Under the pieces are notes generated by a model. The model did not search any database. It saw only the letters and a list, made by a program, of their open reading frames with translations, and was not told the origin of the DNA. From Cephalothrix simula (lineage: Eukaryota > Nemertea > Palaeonemertea > Archinemertea > Cephalotrichidae): 64,000 bases of DNA. Positions 16,798 through 26,274 of the stretch are shown here, piece after piece. The stretch lies in assembly GCA_035591015.1 (NCBI GenBank), contig JAXIUW010229173.1, positions 49,586 through 113,585 of the forward strand, read 5' to 3'. How positions within the stretch are numbered: position 1 is the first letter of the stretch; every line of letters begins with the position of its first letter. Made by a program: the position numbers and the translations under genes.

Positions 16798-16875
16798 GGA
16801 TACGCAATCTGAATATACTATTTGAATATAGTATTTAGATATTGTACTTGGATACGCAATCCAAACAGGCAATCT
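16798..16875. repeat. Tandem array of six 13-base units between efp and epmA
   Basis: Six consecutive 13-base units: GGATACGCAATCT, GAATATACTATTT, GAATATAGTATTT, AGATATTGTACTT, GGATACGCAATCC, AAACAGGCAATCT. The period is exact although the units vary. Units two and three also form inverted-repeat arms (AATATACT / AGTATATT-like). No ORF covers it. Confidence 0.8.
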
Positions 16876-16958
16876 TATCATGCAATAAGCATGGCCTATT
16901 CTCTGCGCTGTTAATGGCTTTGTTTGAGAATAAAAGCTCTTTGCTCCGACCAAGCCGA

Positions 16959-17519
16959 CTACTTGACTCTTTCTATGTAACTGGCGGTGCGAGTATCTAC
17001 ACGGATTTTGTCACCACGGTTGATGAACAAGGGAACCTGCACTATTCCACCAGTAGAAACTGTCGCCGGTTTTTTGCCACCAGAAACCGTATCACCTTTA
17101 AGGCCGGGTTCGGTTTCAGAAACCTCAACCTCAACAAAGTTAGGCAAGTTCATAGTTATTGCTCGCCCTTGATAAACCAGTATGGTTACCTCTAAGTTTT
17201 CTAGCAACCAGTTGGCACTATCGCCAATATCTTCACTGCTCAGGGTAACTTGCTCGTAGGTAACTGAATCCATAAAATGAAAGCCGCCGTTATCCTGATA
17301 CAAAAACTGGCCGTTATGCTCTTCAAGGTCGGCTTCTTTAAGTTTCTCGCCAGACCGAAAAGTTTTATCCAAAACTACGCCAGAAATCAGATTTTTAACT
17401 CGACAACGAGTAAAGGCATTGCCCTTGCCCGGCTTCACAAATTGAAAATCAACCACCACAAACGGGTCGCCATCTAACTCTATTTTAATGCCTTTTTTAA
17501 TATCTGATGTCTCGTACAA
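16959..17519 (-). CDS. efp: Translation elongation factor P
   Basis: Relieves ribosome stalling at polyproline stretches. The 186-residue protein has the normal three beta-barrel domains. The modified lysine is Lys32 in FVKPGKGNAF, the loop that EpmA lysylates in gammaproteobacteria. The C-terminal signature GLKGDTVSGGKKPATVSTGG...VPLFI and the TRTASYIERVK end are diagnostic. The start codon is TTG (reading MYETSDIKKG), with AAGAGG upstream. epmA follows 231 bases downstream on the same strand after a tandem array, so the enzyme and its substrate are genetic neighbours. Confidence 0.97.
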   Translation of the reverse strand: MYETSDIKKGIKIELDGDPFVVVDFQFVKPGKGNAFTRCRVKNLISGVVLDKTFRSGEKLKEADLEEHNGQFLYQDNGGFHFMDSVTYEQVTLSSEDIGDSANWLLENLEVTILVYQGRAITMNLPNFVEVEVSETEPGLKGDTVSGGKKPATVSTGGIVQVPLFINRGDKIRVDTRTASYIERVK

Positions 17520-17629
17520 CTTACTAGCCTCTTAGTTTACAAATGGGCATTCACACGAACACCAACTACTAAATTCAATGGTAGCTTTAGGCGTCCGTTA
17601 CAGTGCTTTGCTATGCGTCTTCCCTCATG

Positions 17630-18100
17630 CTACTGGCGGATACAGTGCAAAACCATTTCATAGTTGCGACCCCACTCATTTTCGCAATGAGACCGACGAA
17701 CACTGTCAGTGTAAGCTCTCTCAATTGTGCGTTTGGCCGATCTTTGATTGTTGGAACAATACTCGACCATTTCAAAGTTATTCCCCCATTCGCTTTTGCA
17801 GTTTAGAGTGATGTGATCTTGAGGCGCATTACTCAGGTGTTGTTTTGCGTTCGATTGGTTATTGATACAGTAGAGAACCATTTCATAATTTTTGCCCCAC
17901 TCATTTTCACAGTTGCCACGGATGAGACCAGAGTGCGCAGAAATTTCACGTTTCGCTTGACGCTGGTTTTTGGTACAGTAGGCAACCATATCATAGTTCG
18001 CCCCCCACTCTGATTCACATTGTTGAACAATTTCATCGGCAACCGCCGGTTGCCAAACCATCAATAGTAAGGCGAAAGTCGTTAGTTTTAGAACGCGCAT
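17630..18100 (-). CDS. Exported protein with four cysteine-tryptophan repeats
   Basis: Not a named family. A signal peptide (residues 1-21, ending AVA) precedes four copies of a motif C-x3-W-G-x-N-[YF]-[DE]-M-V-x-[YH]-C beginning at residues 28, 64, 101 and 139, so the period is 36-38 residues. Each copy has two cysteines exactly 13 residues apart, probably a disulfide in the periplasm, and the first three are followed by a basic helix (NQRxAKR-like). The eight cysteines are all in the repeats. The protein ends three residues after the last Cys. The repeats are also visible as similar DNA, so the array arose by internal duplication. Function unknown. Confidence 0.7.
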   Translation of the reverse strand: MRVLKLTTFALLLMVWQPAVADEIVQQCESEWGANYDMVAYCTKNQRQAKREISAHSGLIRGNCENEWGKNYEMVLYCINNQSNAKQHLSNAPQDHITLNCKSEWGNNFEMVEYCSNNQRSAKRTIERAYTDSVRRSHCENEWGRNYEMVLHCIRQ

Positions 18101-18158
18101 GTTCCTCCAGTTGTTTTAATGCACAGTAACACATAACATAGCCGAGTCAATAACTAAG

Positions 18159-19994
18159 CTACAGCGCTGTTTCTAAAGCTACAAAGCTCTCATTTTTAAG
18201 CTCTTCTTCAACAACAATTGTGCGTGGCAAAATATGGAACACATAGTGCTGGGCAGTTTTAATCTTGTTATGGTAAAAGCGAATGTCTTCATTTTGCTCA
18301 ATTAACTCTTCAATTACTCCACCATTGACTAAATCAGTCAAGTTTTTGTCAGCAATTAAAGCACTTTTTAAGAGCAAGTACGCAATAATCACATCACCAA
18401 AGAACATAGTTATATCAGAGGCATGCAAAACCGCATGGCGTGGTCCATTATTATCAAAAATACTCTTCAGGTTTACCACTAAACCTCGCAGACCTTTCAG
18501 TCTTCGTCCCCAATATTTAATTGCTTTCTTAAGCTGGTCATTGGTGGTCTGTTCTGGATTAAGCTCTCCCATTTCTTCCATAAAAGTAGCAAAGAGGCGT
18601 CCACCATGCTGGCTTAGTTTGCGACCAACTAAATCTAAGGCTTGAATGCCAGAAGTACCCTCGTAAATAGAGGCGATTTTGGTATCACGCAACGCTTGCG
18701 ACAACGGAAACTCTTCTATATAGCCCACACCGCCCAAAACCTGTATGCCCATTCTGACCACATCAAAGCCATCTTCTGCTCCCATATTTTTAGCTACTGG
18801 AGTCAGTAAGTCTACCAAATCTTGGTGACGGCGGCGGTCTTCTTCTGGTCCATAATTAGCCATGTCAGAATGATACAGCAAACCGTAACATAGAGCTCTA
18901 ATGCCTTCTACATGAGCCTTCATCGTCAGCAATGTTTTCGCCACATCGGGATGCTTGATGATGGGCACTCGCTCTGCATCAGGATTATGAATATTCTCAA
19001 TGCTCGTTCCCTGAATGCGCTCATGAGCATAGGCTAGGGCATTACGATAGGCTCCACCAGCCGAACCCAGCCCCTGCAACGCTACTATGCGCCGAGCCTC
19101 ATTCATTAAATCAAACATAACGCGCATGCCTTCAAACTCGTTGCCAATCAAATAGCCCCAAGTTTCACCAGAACCGCCAAACTCAAGCACGCACGTTGGC
19201 TTGCCACGAATGCCCAGCTTATGGTCAACCCTAATTGTGGTTATGTTATTGAATTCACCGCAGCTTCCATCATCATTAAGCCTTAGCCGTGGCACTATAA
19301 ACATGCTGATACCCTTAGTTCCCCTAACTCCATCGGGAGTGCGTGCCAAAACTAAATGCACTATGTTTTCAGACAAGTCATGGTCACCGCCACTAATCCA
19401 TTGCTTCGTACCCGATATAAGATAATGATCTGCGCCTTCAGCCTTAACCGCCTTACAGGTTAAATCGCCCACTGCAGTGCCTATATCAGGCTCGCTAAGG
19501 CACATGGTTCCACCCCACTTACCGCTATTAAGATTGCGACAGTACTGCTTAATTTGCTCAGGACTACCATGCCCTGCAATCAGATTAGCGGCTCCGGTGG
19601 TTAGCGTTGTCAACACAAAAAGGGCTGGATTAGCACCAAACAAAGCCTCTAGCACGCCCGCCGACAATGAAAAAGGCAAGCCTTGACCGCCATGGTCTGG
19701 CGCCGAGTTCATACTTAGCCAACCGCTTTCACTGAATTGTCGCCAAGCCTCTTTGAAGCCTTCTGGAGTAGTCACCTTACCATCTTCAAGATGGCTGCCT
19801 TGCTCATCACCAACTTTGTTGATAGGCGCAAACACATTCTCAGCAAAGGTGATGCCTTCATCGGCCACCATGTCCATATCTTCTTCGGTTAGTTCGGTAA
19901 AGGGCTTGTACTTAAAAAGTTTTTGAACCTGAAAAAGCTCTTTTTGAACAAAACTTATATCTCTACGATCAACGCTGAAATTTGTGCTATCCAT
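18159..19994 (-). CDS. Acyl-CoA dehydrogenase, long DmdC-type
   Basis: A flavin enzyme that introduces a 2,3 double bond in an acyl-CoA. At 611 residues it belongs to the long class with an extra C-terminal helical domain, as in the 3-methylmercaptopropionyl-CoA dehydrogenase DmdC group. Seen are the FAD-binding MCLSEPDIGTAVGDL, the segment WISGGDHDL, and the catalytic-base region IASIYEGTSGIQALDLVGRK (about residues 430-450). It could serve fatty-acid oxidation with fadA at 13 kb, or DMSP degradation; no dmdA, B or D gene is in the window to decide. A monocistronic unit is likely: 58 and 85 bases separate it from its neighbours. Confidence 0.88.
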   Translation of the reverse strand: MDSTNFSVDRRDISFVQKELFQVQKLFKYKPFTELTEEDMDMVADEGITFAENVFAPINKVGDEQGSHLEDGKVTTPEGFKEAWRQFSESGWLSMNSAPDHGGQGLPFSLSAGVLEALFGANPALFVLTTLTTGAANLIAGHGSPEQIKQYCRNLNSGKWGGTMCLSEPDIGTAVGDLTCKAVKAEGADHYLISGTKQWISGGDHDLSENIVHLVLARTPDGVRGTKGISMFIVPRLRLNDDGSCGEFNNITTIRVDHKLGIRGKPTCVLEFGGSGETWGYLIGNEFEGMRVMFDLMNEARRIVALQGLGSAGGAYRNALAYAHERIQGTSIENIHNPDAERVPIIKHPDVAKTLLTMKAHVEGIRALCYGLLYHSDMANYGPEEDRRRHQDLVDLLTPVAKNMGAEDGFDVVRMGIQVLGGVGYIEEFPLSQALRDTKIASIYEGTSGIQALDLVGRKLSQHGGRLFATFMEEMGELNPEQTTNDQLKKAIKYWGRRLKGLRGLVVNLKSIFDNNGPRHAVLHASDITMFFGDVIIAYLLLKSALIADKNLTDLVNGGVIEELIEQNEDIRFYHNKIKTAQHYVFHILPRTIVVEEELKNESFVALETAL

Positions 19995-20079
19995 AAGATT
20001 ACCTCTAAATTACCTTTGCCGTCATCATGCGTAATAAGTAAAAAGTACCTGTTGAATAAACGCCAATTTTGAAAAAATT

Positions 20080-21321
20080 TCAAGGATAAAACCTTAATGC
20101 TTCAACAGGATTAAATTTTAACGCCATTTTAGCTGGTATCCACGTTGATAAAAGACTGATAACTAAAGTTGCGCCCACAATCCAAATTAGGTCTGTTATG
20201 GCAACATTAATCGGTAGGCTTTCTGAACCGGGATACACATAGGCCGGAAAGTCAATTATCAATAAATTGCTGATTGACCAGCACAACGCCATTCCCAAAG
20301 CTATTCCCAAAGCAGACCCCAGCAAGCCTATTAGCAAGCCCTGCACTATAAAAATATACTTAACAGATTTTTGCGCTAAACCTAATGAACGCAAAATAGC
20401 TATCTCACGCCGCTTCTCACGCACCAGCAAACTAATTGCACACAGCATTCCAAAATAAGCTATCAAAACTATGCTCAATAAAACCACATACAGCACCTGT
20501 TTTTGCGTTTGTATTAGTTGGAAAAGACGCTTATTACTCTCTAACCAGCTATAAATATATACATTTTCGCCGAGCCATTCTTGCTTATCAAGCTGCTGAT
20601 GCCAATATTGAAAATCTAGCGGATTAGTCAAATGCAGGCCAATTGAAGGCGGCAACTCTGTTTTGAATATACGAACCAAATCAGCATAACGGGCAATCAC
20701 AAAAGAACTATCAATCGTGGGCATGCCACTGGCTACTAGTCCCACCAACCTTAGATTAACTCTTTGTCTTAACAAGCCCTTACCCTGACGATAAGCCTCT
20801 AAATCAACTACATGCAAGCTGTCACCAACGGTAACCCTCAATATCTCAGCTAGTGTGGGACTCATCAAAACAGGATAATAGTCTGCATCTTCAGGCAATT
20901 GAAATGCTTCAAGAGCTTCCGCATTCAGATAGCTGCTATCGGCCACAGCCAGCGGATCGTAATCAAGCTCTATGCCTCTGAAAACAACTCCACGGACTAG
21001 ATTGTTTTTACCACTAATCAGGGCTTCATTAAGAGTGTACAGCTCTGAAAACTGTAGTGCATCGCCCATAACTTTTTGAAGTTCTTCACGTATTTGCTGT
21101 TCATTCATAGCATCATAGGTAGAGCGCACAGTAAGATGCGGAAAGGCACCAGACATCGCTTTAAGCAGATTGTGACGGTAGCCATCCATCATAGCCATCC
21201 CCACCATTAAGGCAGCTACTCCTAAACTTACGCCCAACAAAGCCACTATGCCAATGGTTGAAATGCTATGTGAACGGCGTGCTGCACGTAGATAGCGTAA
21301 CCCAATGCTAAAGTGAATCAT
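20080..21321 (-). CDS. lolC: LolC/LolE-type lipoprotein-releasing ABC permease
   Basis: Inner-membrane subunit that extracts outer-membrane lipoproteins. The layout is classic for the family: a transmembrane helix at about 22-45 (ISTIGIVALLGVSLGVAALMVGMAMMDGY), a large periplasmic domain of about 220 residues, and three transmembrane helices in the last 140 residues (about 280-305, 325-350, 375-400). The coupling helix VREKRREIAILRSLGL and the terminal NPVEALR are present. Only one such gene is here, without lolD, so it either forms a LolF-like homodimer or its partners are elsewhere. C versus E cannot be settled. Confidence 0.8.
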   Translation of the reverse strand: MIHFSIGLRYLRAARRSHSISTIGIVALLGVSLGVAALMVGMAMMDGYRHNLLKAMSGAFPHLTVRSTYDAMNEQQIREELQKVMGDALQFSELYTLNEALISGKNNLVRGVVFRGIELDYDPLAVADSSYLNAEALEAFQLPEDADYYPVLMSPTLAEILRVTVGDSLHVVDLEAYRQGKGLLRQRVNLRLVGLVASGMPTIDSSFVIARYADLVRIFKTELPPSIGLHLTNPLDFQYWHQQLDKQEWLGENVYIYSWLESNKRLFQLIQTQKQVLYVVLLSIVLIAYFGMLCAISLLVREKRREIAILRSLGLAQKSVKYIFIVQGLLIGLLGSALGIALGMALCWSISNLLIIDFPAYVYPGSESLPINVAITDLIWIVGATLVISLLSTWIPAKMALKFNPVEALRFYP

Positions 21322-21357
21322 TTGCCCAGCTCAAGACAAAATCTATCGCTGTGCCGA

Positions 21358-22200
21358 CTAGGCAGTAAGGATATCATAGCCCTTAGTAGTAACGCACACG
21401 GTGTGCTCAAACTGCGCAGACAGGCTACCATCTTGGGTAACGGCCGTCCAACCATCATCAAGAATTCGCACTGGCCATGCGCCTTCGTTAATCATTGGCT
21501 CAATGGTAAACACCATGCCAGGCACTAAGGTTGCTCCCTCTCCGGGATTGCCGAAGTGTGGTATTTGAGGCTCTTCATGAAAATCTATTCCGGTGCCATG
21601 CCCTACAAAATCACGGACTACAGAAAATCCCTGACCTTCGGCATATTGTTGTATGGCATACCCAATATCACCCACCGTAGCCTGTGGCCGAACCTGCTCA
21701 ATGCCTAACTGCAAACACTCTTTAGTAACATCAATCAGCCGTTGTGCTTGGGGTGATATTTCTCCCACGGCGTACATACGGCTCGAGTCGCTGTAATAGC
21801 CATCAAGAATAGTGGTTACGTCAACATTAACAATATCGCCGGCCTGTAGAACTTGACTGTCGGGGATGCCATGGCAAACTACCTCATTAATTGATACACA
21901 AACGCTTTTAGGAAAGCCCTTATAATTAAGCGGTGCTGGAGAGGCTTTATGCTCAAGAGTCATCTTATGCACCAAGTCATTAATAGCTCTGGCGTGAACT
22001 CCGGGCTTAATAAAGGTCTCTAATTCATTGAGAATTTCAACATTAATCCGCCCAGCAGTGCGAATACCCTCAATTTGTTGGGCAGTCTTGATGATGGCTC
22101 CAAGACGAGTTTGCCCATGACACTTCTTATATTTGCGGCCACTACCGCAATGGCATGGAGCATTGCGTTCGCCTTTACCGTAGCTCTGCATATGTTTCAT
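21358..22200 (-). CDS. map: Methionine aminopeptidase type I with N-terminal SEC-C zinc finger
   Basis: Removes the initiator methionine from new proteins. The pita-bread fold from about residue 38 shows the metal ligands in NVDVTTILDGYYSDSSRMY, GHGTGIDFHEEPQIPHF, TIEPMI and SAQFEHT. Ahead of it, residues about 12-30 hold a SEC-C motif, CHCGSGRKYKKCHG, the zinc finger known from the SecA tail. Enteric MetAP (264 residues) lacks this; it gives 280 residues here and may help ribosome docking. Two starts (22200 and 22191) are possible. ppiD lies 22 bases upstream on the same strand. No rpsB neighbour is present. Confidence 0.95.
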   Translation of the reverse strand: MKHMQSYGKGERNAPCHCGSGRKYKKCHGQTRLGAIIKTAQQIEGIRTAGRINVEILNELETFIKPGVHARAINDLVHKMTLEHKASPAPLNYKGFPKSVCVSINEVVCHGIPDSQVLQAGDIVNVDVTTILDGYYSDSSRMYAVGEISPQAQRLIDVTKECLQLGIEQVRPQATVGDIGYAIQQYAEGQGFSVVRDFVGHGTGIDFHEEPQIPHFGNPGEGATLVPGMVFTIEPMINEGAWPVRILDDGWTAVTQDGSLSAQFEHTVCVTTKGYDILTA

Positions 22201-22222
22201 AACGGCTACCAGTGCGATTGTC

Positions 22223-24112
22223 TTACAAAAAGTTTTCTAGCAATATTTCTACCGGATATTTATCCATCAGCAGATGTAAATCACGACTTCTAAGATATTC
22301 TTGACGTTCGGCAATTAGCCTCTGTTCTAGCTCATCACGAGTGCTCTCTTCTAGCCCCAATGACAAAAACACACGCTCATTAAGAAAGCTCAAGTAAACG
22401 TCTTCGCCCCTCACCGCATAGGTAATTGGGCTTTCTTCAGTTAGGCTAAATGCCTTGCGTTGTAGCTCAGAGAAGGCTCCTAAATCTCCTAACTGGTCAT
22501 CATTAAAGGTAAATCGTGCTGTGGCTATATTTTCGTCATATTCTCGGCCAATTCTAGCAAAATCTTGGGAGGTCTTAACCTCTGTTTTTATTTTTTCGGC
22601 CTCATCTAAGGCCAGTTCACGGCTTTTTTCTGTAGTTAATATTTGGCGAATATCATCTGTAACCTGCTCTAATGACTTAACTTCGCTAGGTTCATTTTCT
22701 TTATAAACATAAAATACATAGCCTTGAACTGCGTTTCTAACCAATACTCTTGAAGAACCCGGTGTTGCCGAGGTCAGCTGAGCGGCTATCTCAGCCATGC
22801 TCCCTAGCTCTGAATTAGAAGTTTCAGCACTAAACCAGTCTGAAGATTTTGGCTCAACACCATAGTCAGCTGTGAGCTGAGCAAGATCAATCTCGCCAGC
22901 TCTGAATTGCGGTGCAAGGTCTTGCAACAGTCGTTCGGCACGCTGTTCAGCTATGGTATTTTGCACCTCATCGCTAACCTCACTCAATGGTTTAAGGTAT
23001 TCAGGACGTTTGTCAATAACCTCAATAATATGCAAGCCGTATTCTGTCTCTACAATGCCGCTAATCTGCCCCTTATCAAGGCTAAAGGCTACGTCAGAAA
23101 ACCCTGAAACCATTTGGTTTCTATCAAACCAGCCTAAATCACCGCCGTCTTCTGCGGTTGAATCATCTGATTCAGTCTTCGCCAATGCAGCGAATTGTTC
23201 TGGGTTTTGGTTCAGCTTATCTAGCACTGCTTGTAGCTCTTCTCGTTTGGCCTGTCTTTCTTCTGCAGTTGTATTGTGGTCAATCTTTTTGAGGATGTGC
23301 CGTGCTTGCACCTCAGCTTGGTCAGTATAGAGATTGTCTTTATTTCTATCGTAGTAGATTTCTATCGCACGAGTAGTAACGTTAGTTTTCTGTTTTAATG
23401 TTTCTAAATTAAGCACTACATAGTCAATCTTAAACTCTTCTGTAGTGCGGAATAGATGGGTGTTGTTGTCATAGTACTGCTGAATTTCATCAGCACTAAT
23501 CTCTACTTTATCTGCAAACTTACTAAAGGCTAGCGGAAAGTAGTTTAGAACAACTAACTCTGTGTCAAAGCGGTTTTCCCACTGAATATCAAAGTCGTTG
23601 ACCACTGTTCCGATAGCAGATTGTTCTCTATACTTATCAATTAGCATTTGCCTACGCAGAGAATCTTCGTAGCGACCCACAGAAAATCCATTGTGCGCCA
23701 ACACTGTTTCGTAGGTTTCAGCATCAAAGCGACCGTCAAGCTGAAAAGATGGATTGTCAGCTATGCTCTGGGCTAATTCTGAATCAAGCACCTGTAGTCC
23801 TCTATCTAATGCCGCCTGCTCTAAAACTTTTTCTTCAACTAACTGCTCATAAATCGTATTGCGGAGGCCAATGCTCTGGGCATATTGTTCGGCTTGTTGA
23901 CCAAGCTGTACCTGCAAAGACCGCATGGCAGTGCCATAGCGCATTTGATACTCAGATATCATTATCTGTTGATCGCCCACCGTGGCCAAAGTCAGATCGC
24001 CCGGATCAGTAAATTGCCCCACACCAAACGATACAACAAAGGTGAATATAATTACTCCCAGCAGTATCTTTATGCCCCATGATTGGACGTGTTTTCTAAT
24101 GTTAATGATCAT
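22223..24112 (-). CDS. ppiD: Periplasmic chaperone / peptidyl-prolyl isomerase PpiD
   Basis: An inner-membrane-anchored folding factor at the Sec translocon exit. A single transmembrane helix lies at about residues 14-34 (IKILLGVIIFTFVVSFGVG). A SurA-like N-terminal chaperone domain follows. The parvulin domain is at about 270-365, recognisable by VQARHILKKI, AKTESDDSTAEDGGDLGWF and YGLHIIEV. A C-terminal chaperone region completes the 629 residues, near the E. coli length of 623. Unlike in enterics it is not beside hupB, which lies at 41 kb here; it sits directly upstream of map. Function is well supported by domain order. Confidence 0.92.
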   Translation of the reverse strand: MIINIRKHVQSWGIKILLGVIIFTFVVSFGVGQFTDPGDLTLATVGDQQIMISEYQMRYGTAMRSLQVQLGQQAEQYAQSIGLRNTIYEQLVEEKVLEQAALDRGLQVLDSELAQSIADNPSFQLDGRFDAETYETVLAHNGFSVGRYEDSLRRQMLIDKYREQSAIGTVVNDFDIQWENRFDTELVVLNYFPLAFSKFADKVEISADEIQQYYDNNTHLFRTTEEFKIDYVVLNLETLKQKTNVTTRAIEIYYDRNKDNLYTDQAEVQARHILKKIDHNTTAEERQAKREELQAVLDKLNQNPEQFAALAKTESDDSTAEDGGDLGWFDRNQMVSGFSDVAFSLDKGQISGIVETEYGLHIIEVIDKRPEYLKPLSEVSDEVQNTIAEQRAERLLQDLAPQFRAGEIDLAQLTADYGVEPKSSDWFSAETSNSELGSMAEIAAQLTSATPGSSRVLVRNAVQGYVFYVYKENEPSEVKSLEQVTDDIRQILTTEKSRELALDEAEKIKTEVKTSQDFARIGREYDENIATARFTFNDDQLGDLGAFSELQRKAFSLTEESPITYAVRGEDVYLSFLNERVFLSLGLEESTRDELEQRLIAERQEYLRSRDLHLLMDKYPVEILLENFL

Positions 24113-24373
24113 TTATCTAATAAGGTAAAGATTATTTAATCTAAGCCACTACACTGATTGTGCCTCATATTCATATAAAGTTCTACGCTAAGAAACCTTA
24201 ACGAGTTTTTTAAGTTATCACCTTAAAGCGAGCTTCTAAAATATTCTCATCAGCGGCATCTCTTAAGAAAAGCCCCAATCTGCCGATAAAAACATTGTGC
24301 TGATGCAGTTATGCAAAGCAAAGATTAGGCTGTGTTTTTATAAATTTATTTTATATAAACGCGCTATAAATTG

Positions 24374-24401
24374 TTGCCGCAACTCTGCATGGTTATATGA
24401 T
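24374..24401 (+). promoter_or_regulatory. Probable sigma-70 promoter with AT-rich upstream element
   Basis: TTGCCG at 24374-24379 and TATGAT at 24396-24401 are separated by 16 bases and read toward the small gene at 24456. The 35 bases before the -35 (24335-24370) are nearly all A and T, like an UP element. The rest of 24113-24455 shows nothing else. Confidence 0.55.
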
Positions 24402-24455
24402 TTTAATAAGCATTTATAGCTTTAGTGCACATAAACCCTAGCCGAGAGAAATATA

Positions 24456-24662
24456 ATGACTACTGCTAACAAAGAAACCTACCTTAGCCTAGCACGCAAT
24501 AAAGACTTTGAAAGATTGGTCAATGAAGCCACCGAGCAAGCCCTATGGCACATGCAACGTGATATTGAAAAAGATGTCAAACTGCGCTATTTGACCCATA
24601 TTTTTTCTAAGACCCTTGATAAAGCAGCCAAAATATTAGACAAGAGCCAGTTTTTGAACTAA
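24456..24662 (+). CDS. Small acidic/basic helical protein, unknown
   Basis: Not recognised. 68 residues, rich in charge and apparently all helix (KDFERLVNEATEQALWHMQRDIEKDVKLRYLTHIF). It has no signal peptide, cysteine or membrane segment. The gene is supported by GAGAG eight bases before the ATG, a good promoter pair upstream and a hairpin terminator downstream, so it is an independent transcription unit of about 250 bases. This layout is typical of small regulatory or nucleoid-associated proteins, but no DNA-binding motif is evident. The transcript could also act as an RNA. Confidence 0.6.
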   Translation: MTTANKETYLSLARNKDFERLVNEATEQALWHMQRDIEKDVKLRYLTHIFSKTLDKAAKILDKSQFLN

Positions 24663-24711
24663 GACCACTCTAGGTGCTTAACATTGCTATACCAGTAAGG
24701 CCAGTGGGTGC

Positions 24712-24741
24712 AAAAAATTGCTAAATTACTCTAGCATTTTT
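24712..24741. terminator. Bidirectional terminator between convergent genes
   Basis: Arms AAAAAATTGCTA and TAGCATTTTT pair with one bulged T around an eight-base loop. The A-run on one side and T-run on the other allow termination in both directions, for the small gene (plus) and pyk (minus), whose stop codon lies at its edge. Confidence 0.65.
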
Positions 24742-26203
24742 AATCCGGTAGTTCTAATCTACCCACCTGCTGGCGTTCTGGTGCAACTTTTTCAATGCGA
24801 ATGGTGTTTGTCCAGCTGCGTGAGTTAAAGGGTAGCCCAACGGTGATTATGTAAATATCCTCATTTTTGAGAATGGCCTTCTTTTTTAGCTCATCCTCAA
24901 TAAAGGGCAAAGCCACTTCTACAGCGTCAGTGTCAAGCTCTGGAACCTGACAAACCCGTATGCCCCAGCGCATCGCCAACGAGCGTAACTCATTGGCATC
25001 GCTGGCAATAGCTACCACAGTCTGCGATGGCCTGCTTTTACTGATATAGCGTGCCATAGAGCCGGTGAGGGTGAGGCAGATTATGGCTTTGGCACCCACG
25101 TCATCAGCCAAGGCGCAGACCGCATTGGCCATGCCCAAACCCACATCACTGCGCTGAATACTAAGATCATCCCGCTGTGGATGGTTTATTAGCTCAGCTT
25201 CCATAATCGTTTTTTGCATCATATGCACAGCTTCAACCGGATGCTTGCCCGAAGCGGTTTCGGCTGAAAGCATTACGGCATCAGAGCCATCCCAAACCGC
25301 ATTGGCTACATCATTAACTTCGGCACGAGTAGGCAGTGGATTGTCAATCATCGATTCAAGCATCTGCGTGGCGGTAATCACCGTTAGGCCACGGTCGTTA
25401 GCCTCAGAAATGATTCTTTTTTGTATTGACGGCAGTTTCTCTGGTGCTATTTCAACCCCCAAATCGCCACGGGCAACCATTATTCCATCGGTTACATTCA
25501 GTATTTCAGTTAGATTATCAAGCGCCTGCGGCTTCTCTACCTTTACTATTACTCGCGTTTTTGATTTTTTGTCGGCAATCATTCTATTTAGATTAGCCAC
25601 ATCGGCTGCCGTACGCACAAATGACAGCGCAATATACTCTATGTCTTGCTCTAGGCAAAGTTTAATATCTTCAATATCTTTCTCTGATACCGTAGGCACA
25701 TACTCCATTGGATTACCGGGAATATTTATGCCCTTATGATTACTCAATGTGCCACCACGAATAACCTTGCAATAAAGATTTTCATCATCTTTGCTAATAC
25801 ACTTAAGGCAAATTACGCCATCATTAATCAGTATTTGATCATCCTCAACCACATTCCTGACCAACCCCGGATAAGTAACTGATATTACTTCATTATTGCC
25901 CTCTATTTCTTTAGCCGTAATAGTTAGTGATTGTCCGCTAACCAGCTCTACGTGTCCGTTTTCTATTGTACCCACTCTAATTTTAGGGCCTTGAATATCG
26001 CCCATAATTGCCACTAGGGTGTCTAGCTCATTGGCCACACTGCGTACTGTTTCAATCAGATAGATGGCTAAGTCTCTATCAGCATGAGAAAAATTTATTC
26101 GTGCTACGCTTAGTCCAGCCAGCACCATTTGTCGGATAACATCTTTTGTATCGCTAGATGGACCCAAAGTGCCAACGATTTTAGTTCTGTTTAGCATCTT
26201 CAT
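24740..26203 (-). CDS. pyk: Pyruvate kinase
   Basis: Converts phosphoenolpyruvate and ADP to pyruvate and ATP. The start NRTKIVGTLGPSS, the segment ARINFSHA, GDIQGPKIR, the active-site Lys in VIVKVEKPQAL, the ligand block MVARGDLGVEI, and ITATQMLESMI are all present. A C-terminal allosteric domain covers about residues 355-487. Length 487 is normal for a type II-like bacterial enzyme. Two ATGs (26203 and 26197) lie close together; the second gives the more usual N-terminus. No glycolytic neighbour accompanies it, and it converges on the small gene through a shared terminator. Confidence 0.97.
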   Translation of the reverse strand: MKMLNRTKIVGTLGPSSDTKDVIRQMVLAGLSVARINFSHADRDLAIYLIETVRSVANELDTLVAIMGDIQGPKIRVGTIENGHVELVSGQSLTITAKEIEGNNEVISVTYPGLVRNVVEDDQILINDGVICLKCISKDDENLYCKVIRGGTLSNHKGINIPGNPMEYVPTVSEKDIEDIKLCLEQDIEYIALSFVRTAADVANLNRMIADKKSKTRVIVKVEKPQALDNLTEILNVTDGIMVARGDLGVEIAPEKLPSIQKRIISEANDRGLTVITATQMLESMIDNPLPTRAEVNDVANAVWDGSDAVMLSAETASGKHPVEAVHMMQKTIMEAELINHPQRDDLSIQRSDVGLGMANAVCALADDVGAKAIICLTLTGSMARYISKSRPSQTVVAIASDANELRSLAMRWGIRVCQVPELDTDAVEVALPFIEDELKKKAILKNEDIYIITVGLPFNSRSWTNTIRIEKVAPERQQVGRLELPD

Positions 26204-26274
26204 GAAAATGTAAAAGGTAATATAATGAAGTAGGCAAGGTTTGCCCTCATTATTTATGCACTACTCTGTAAGCT

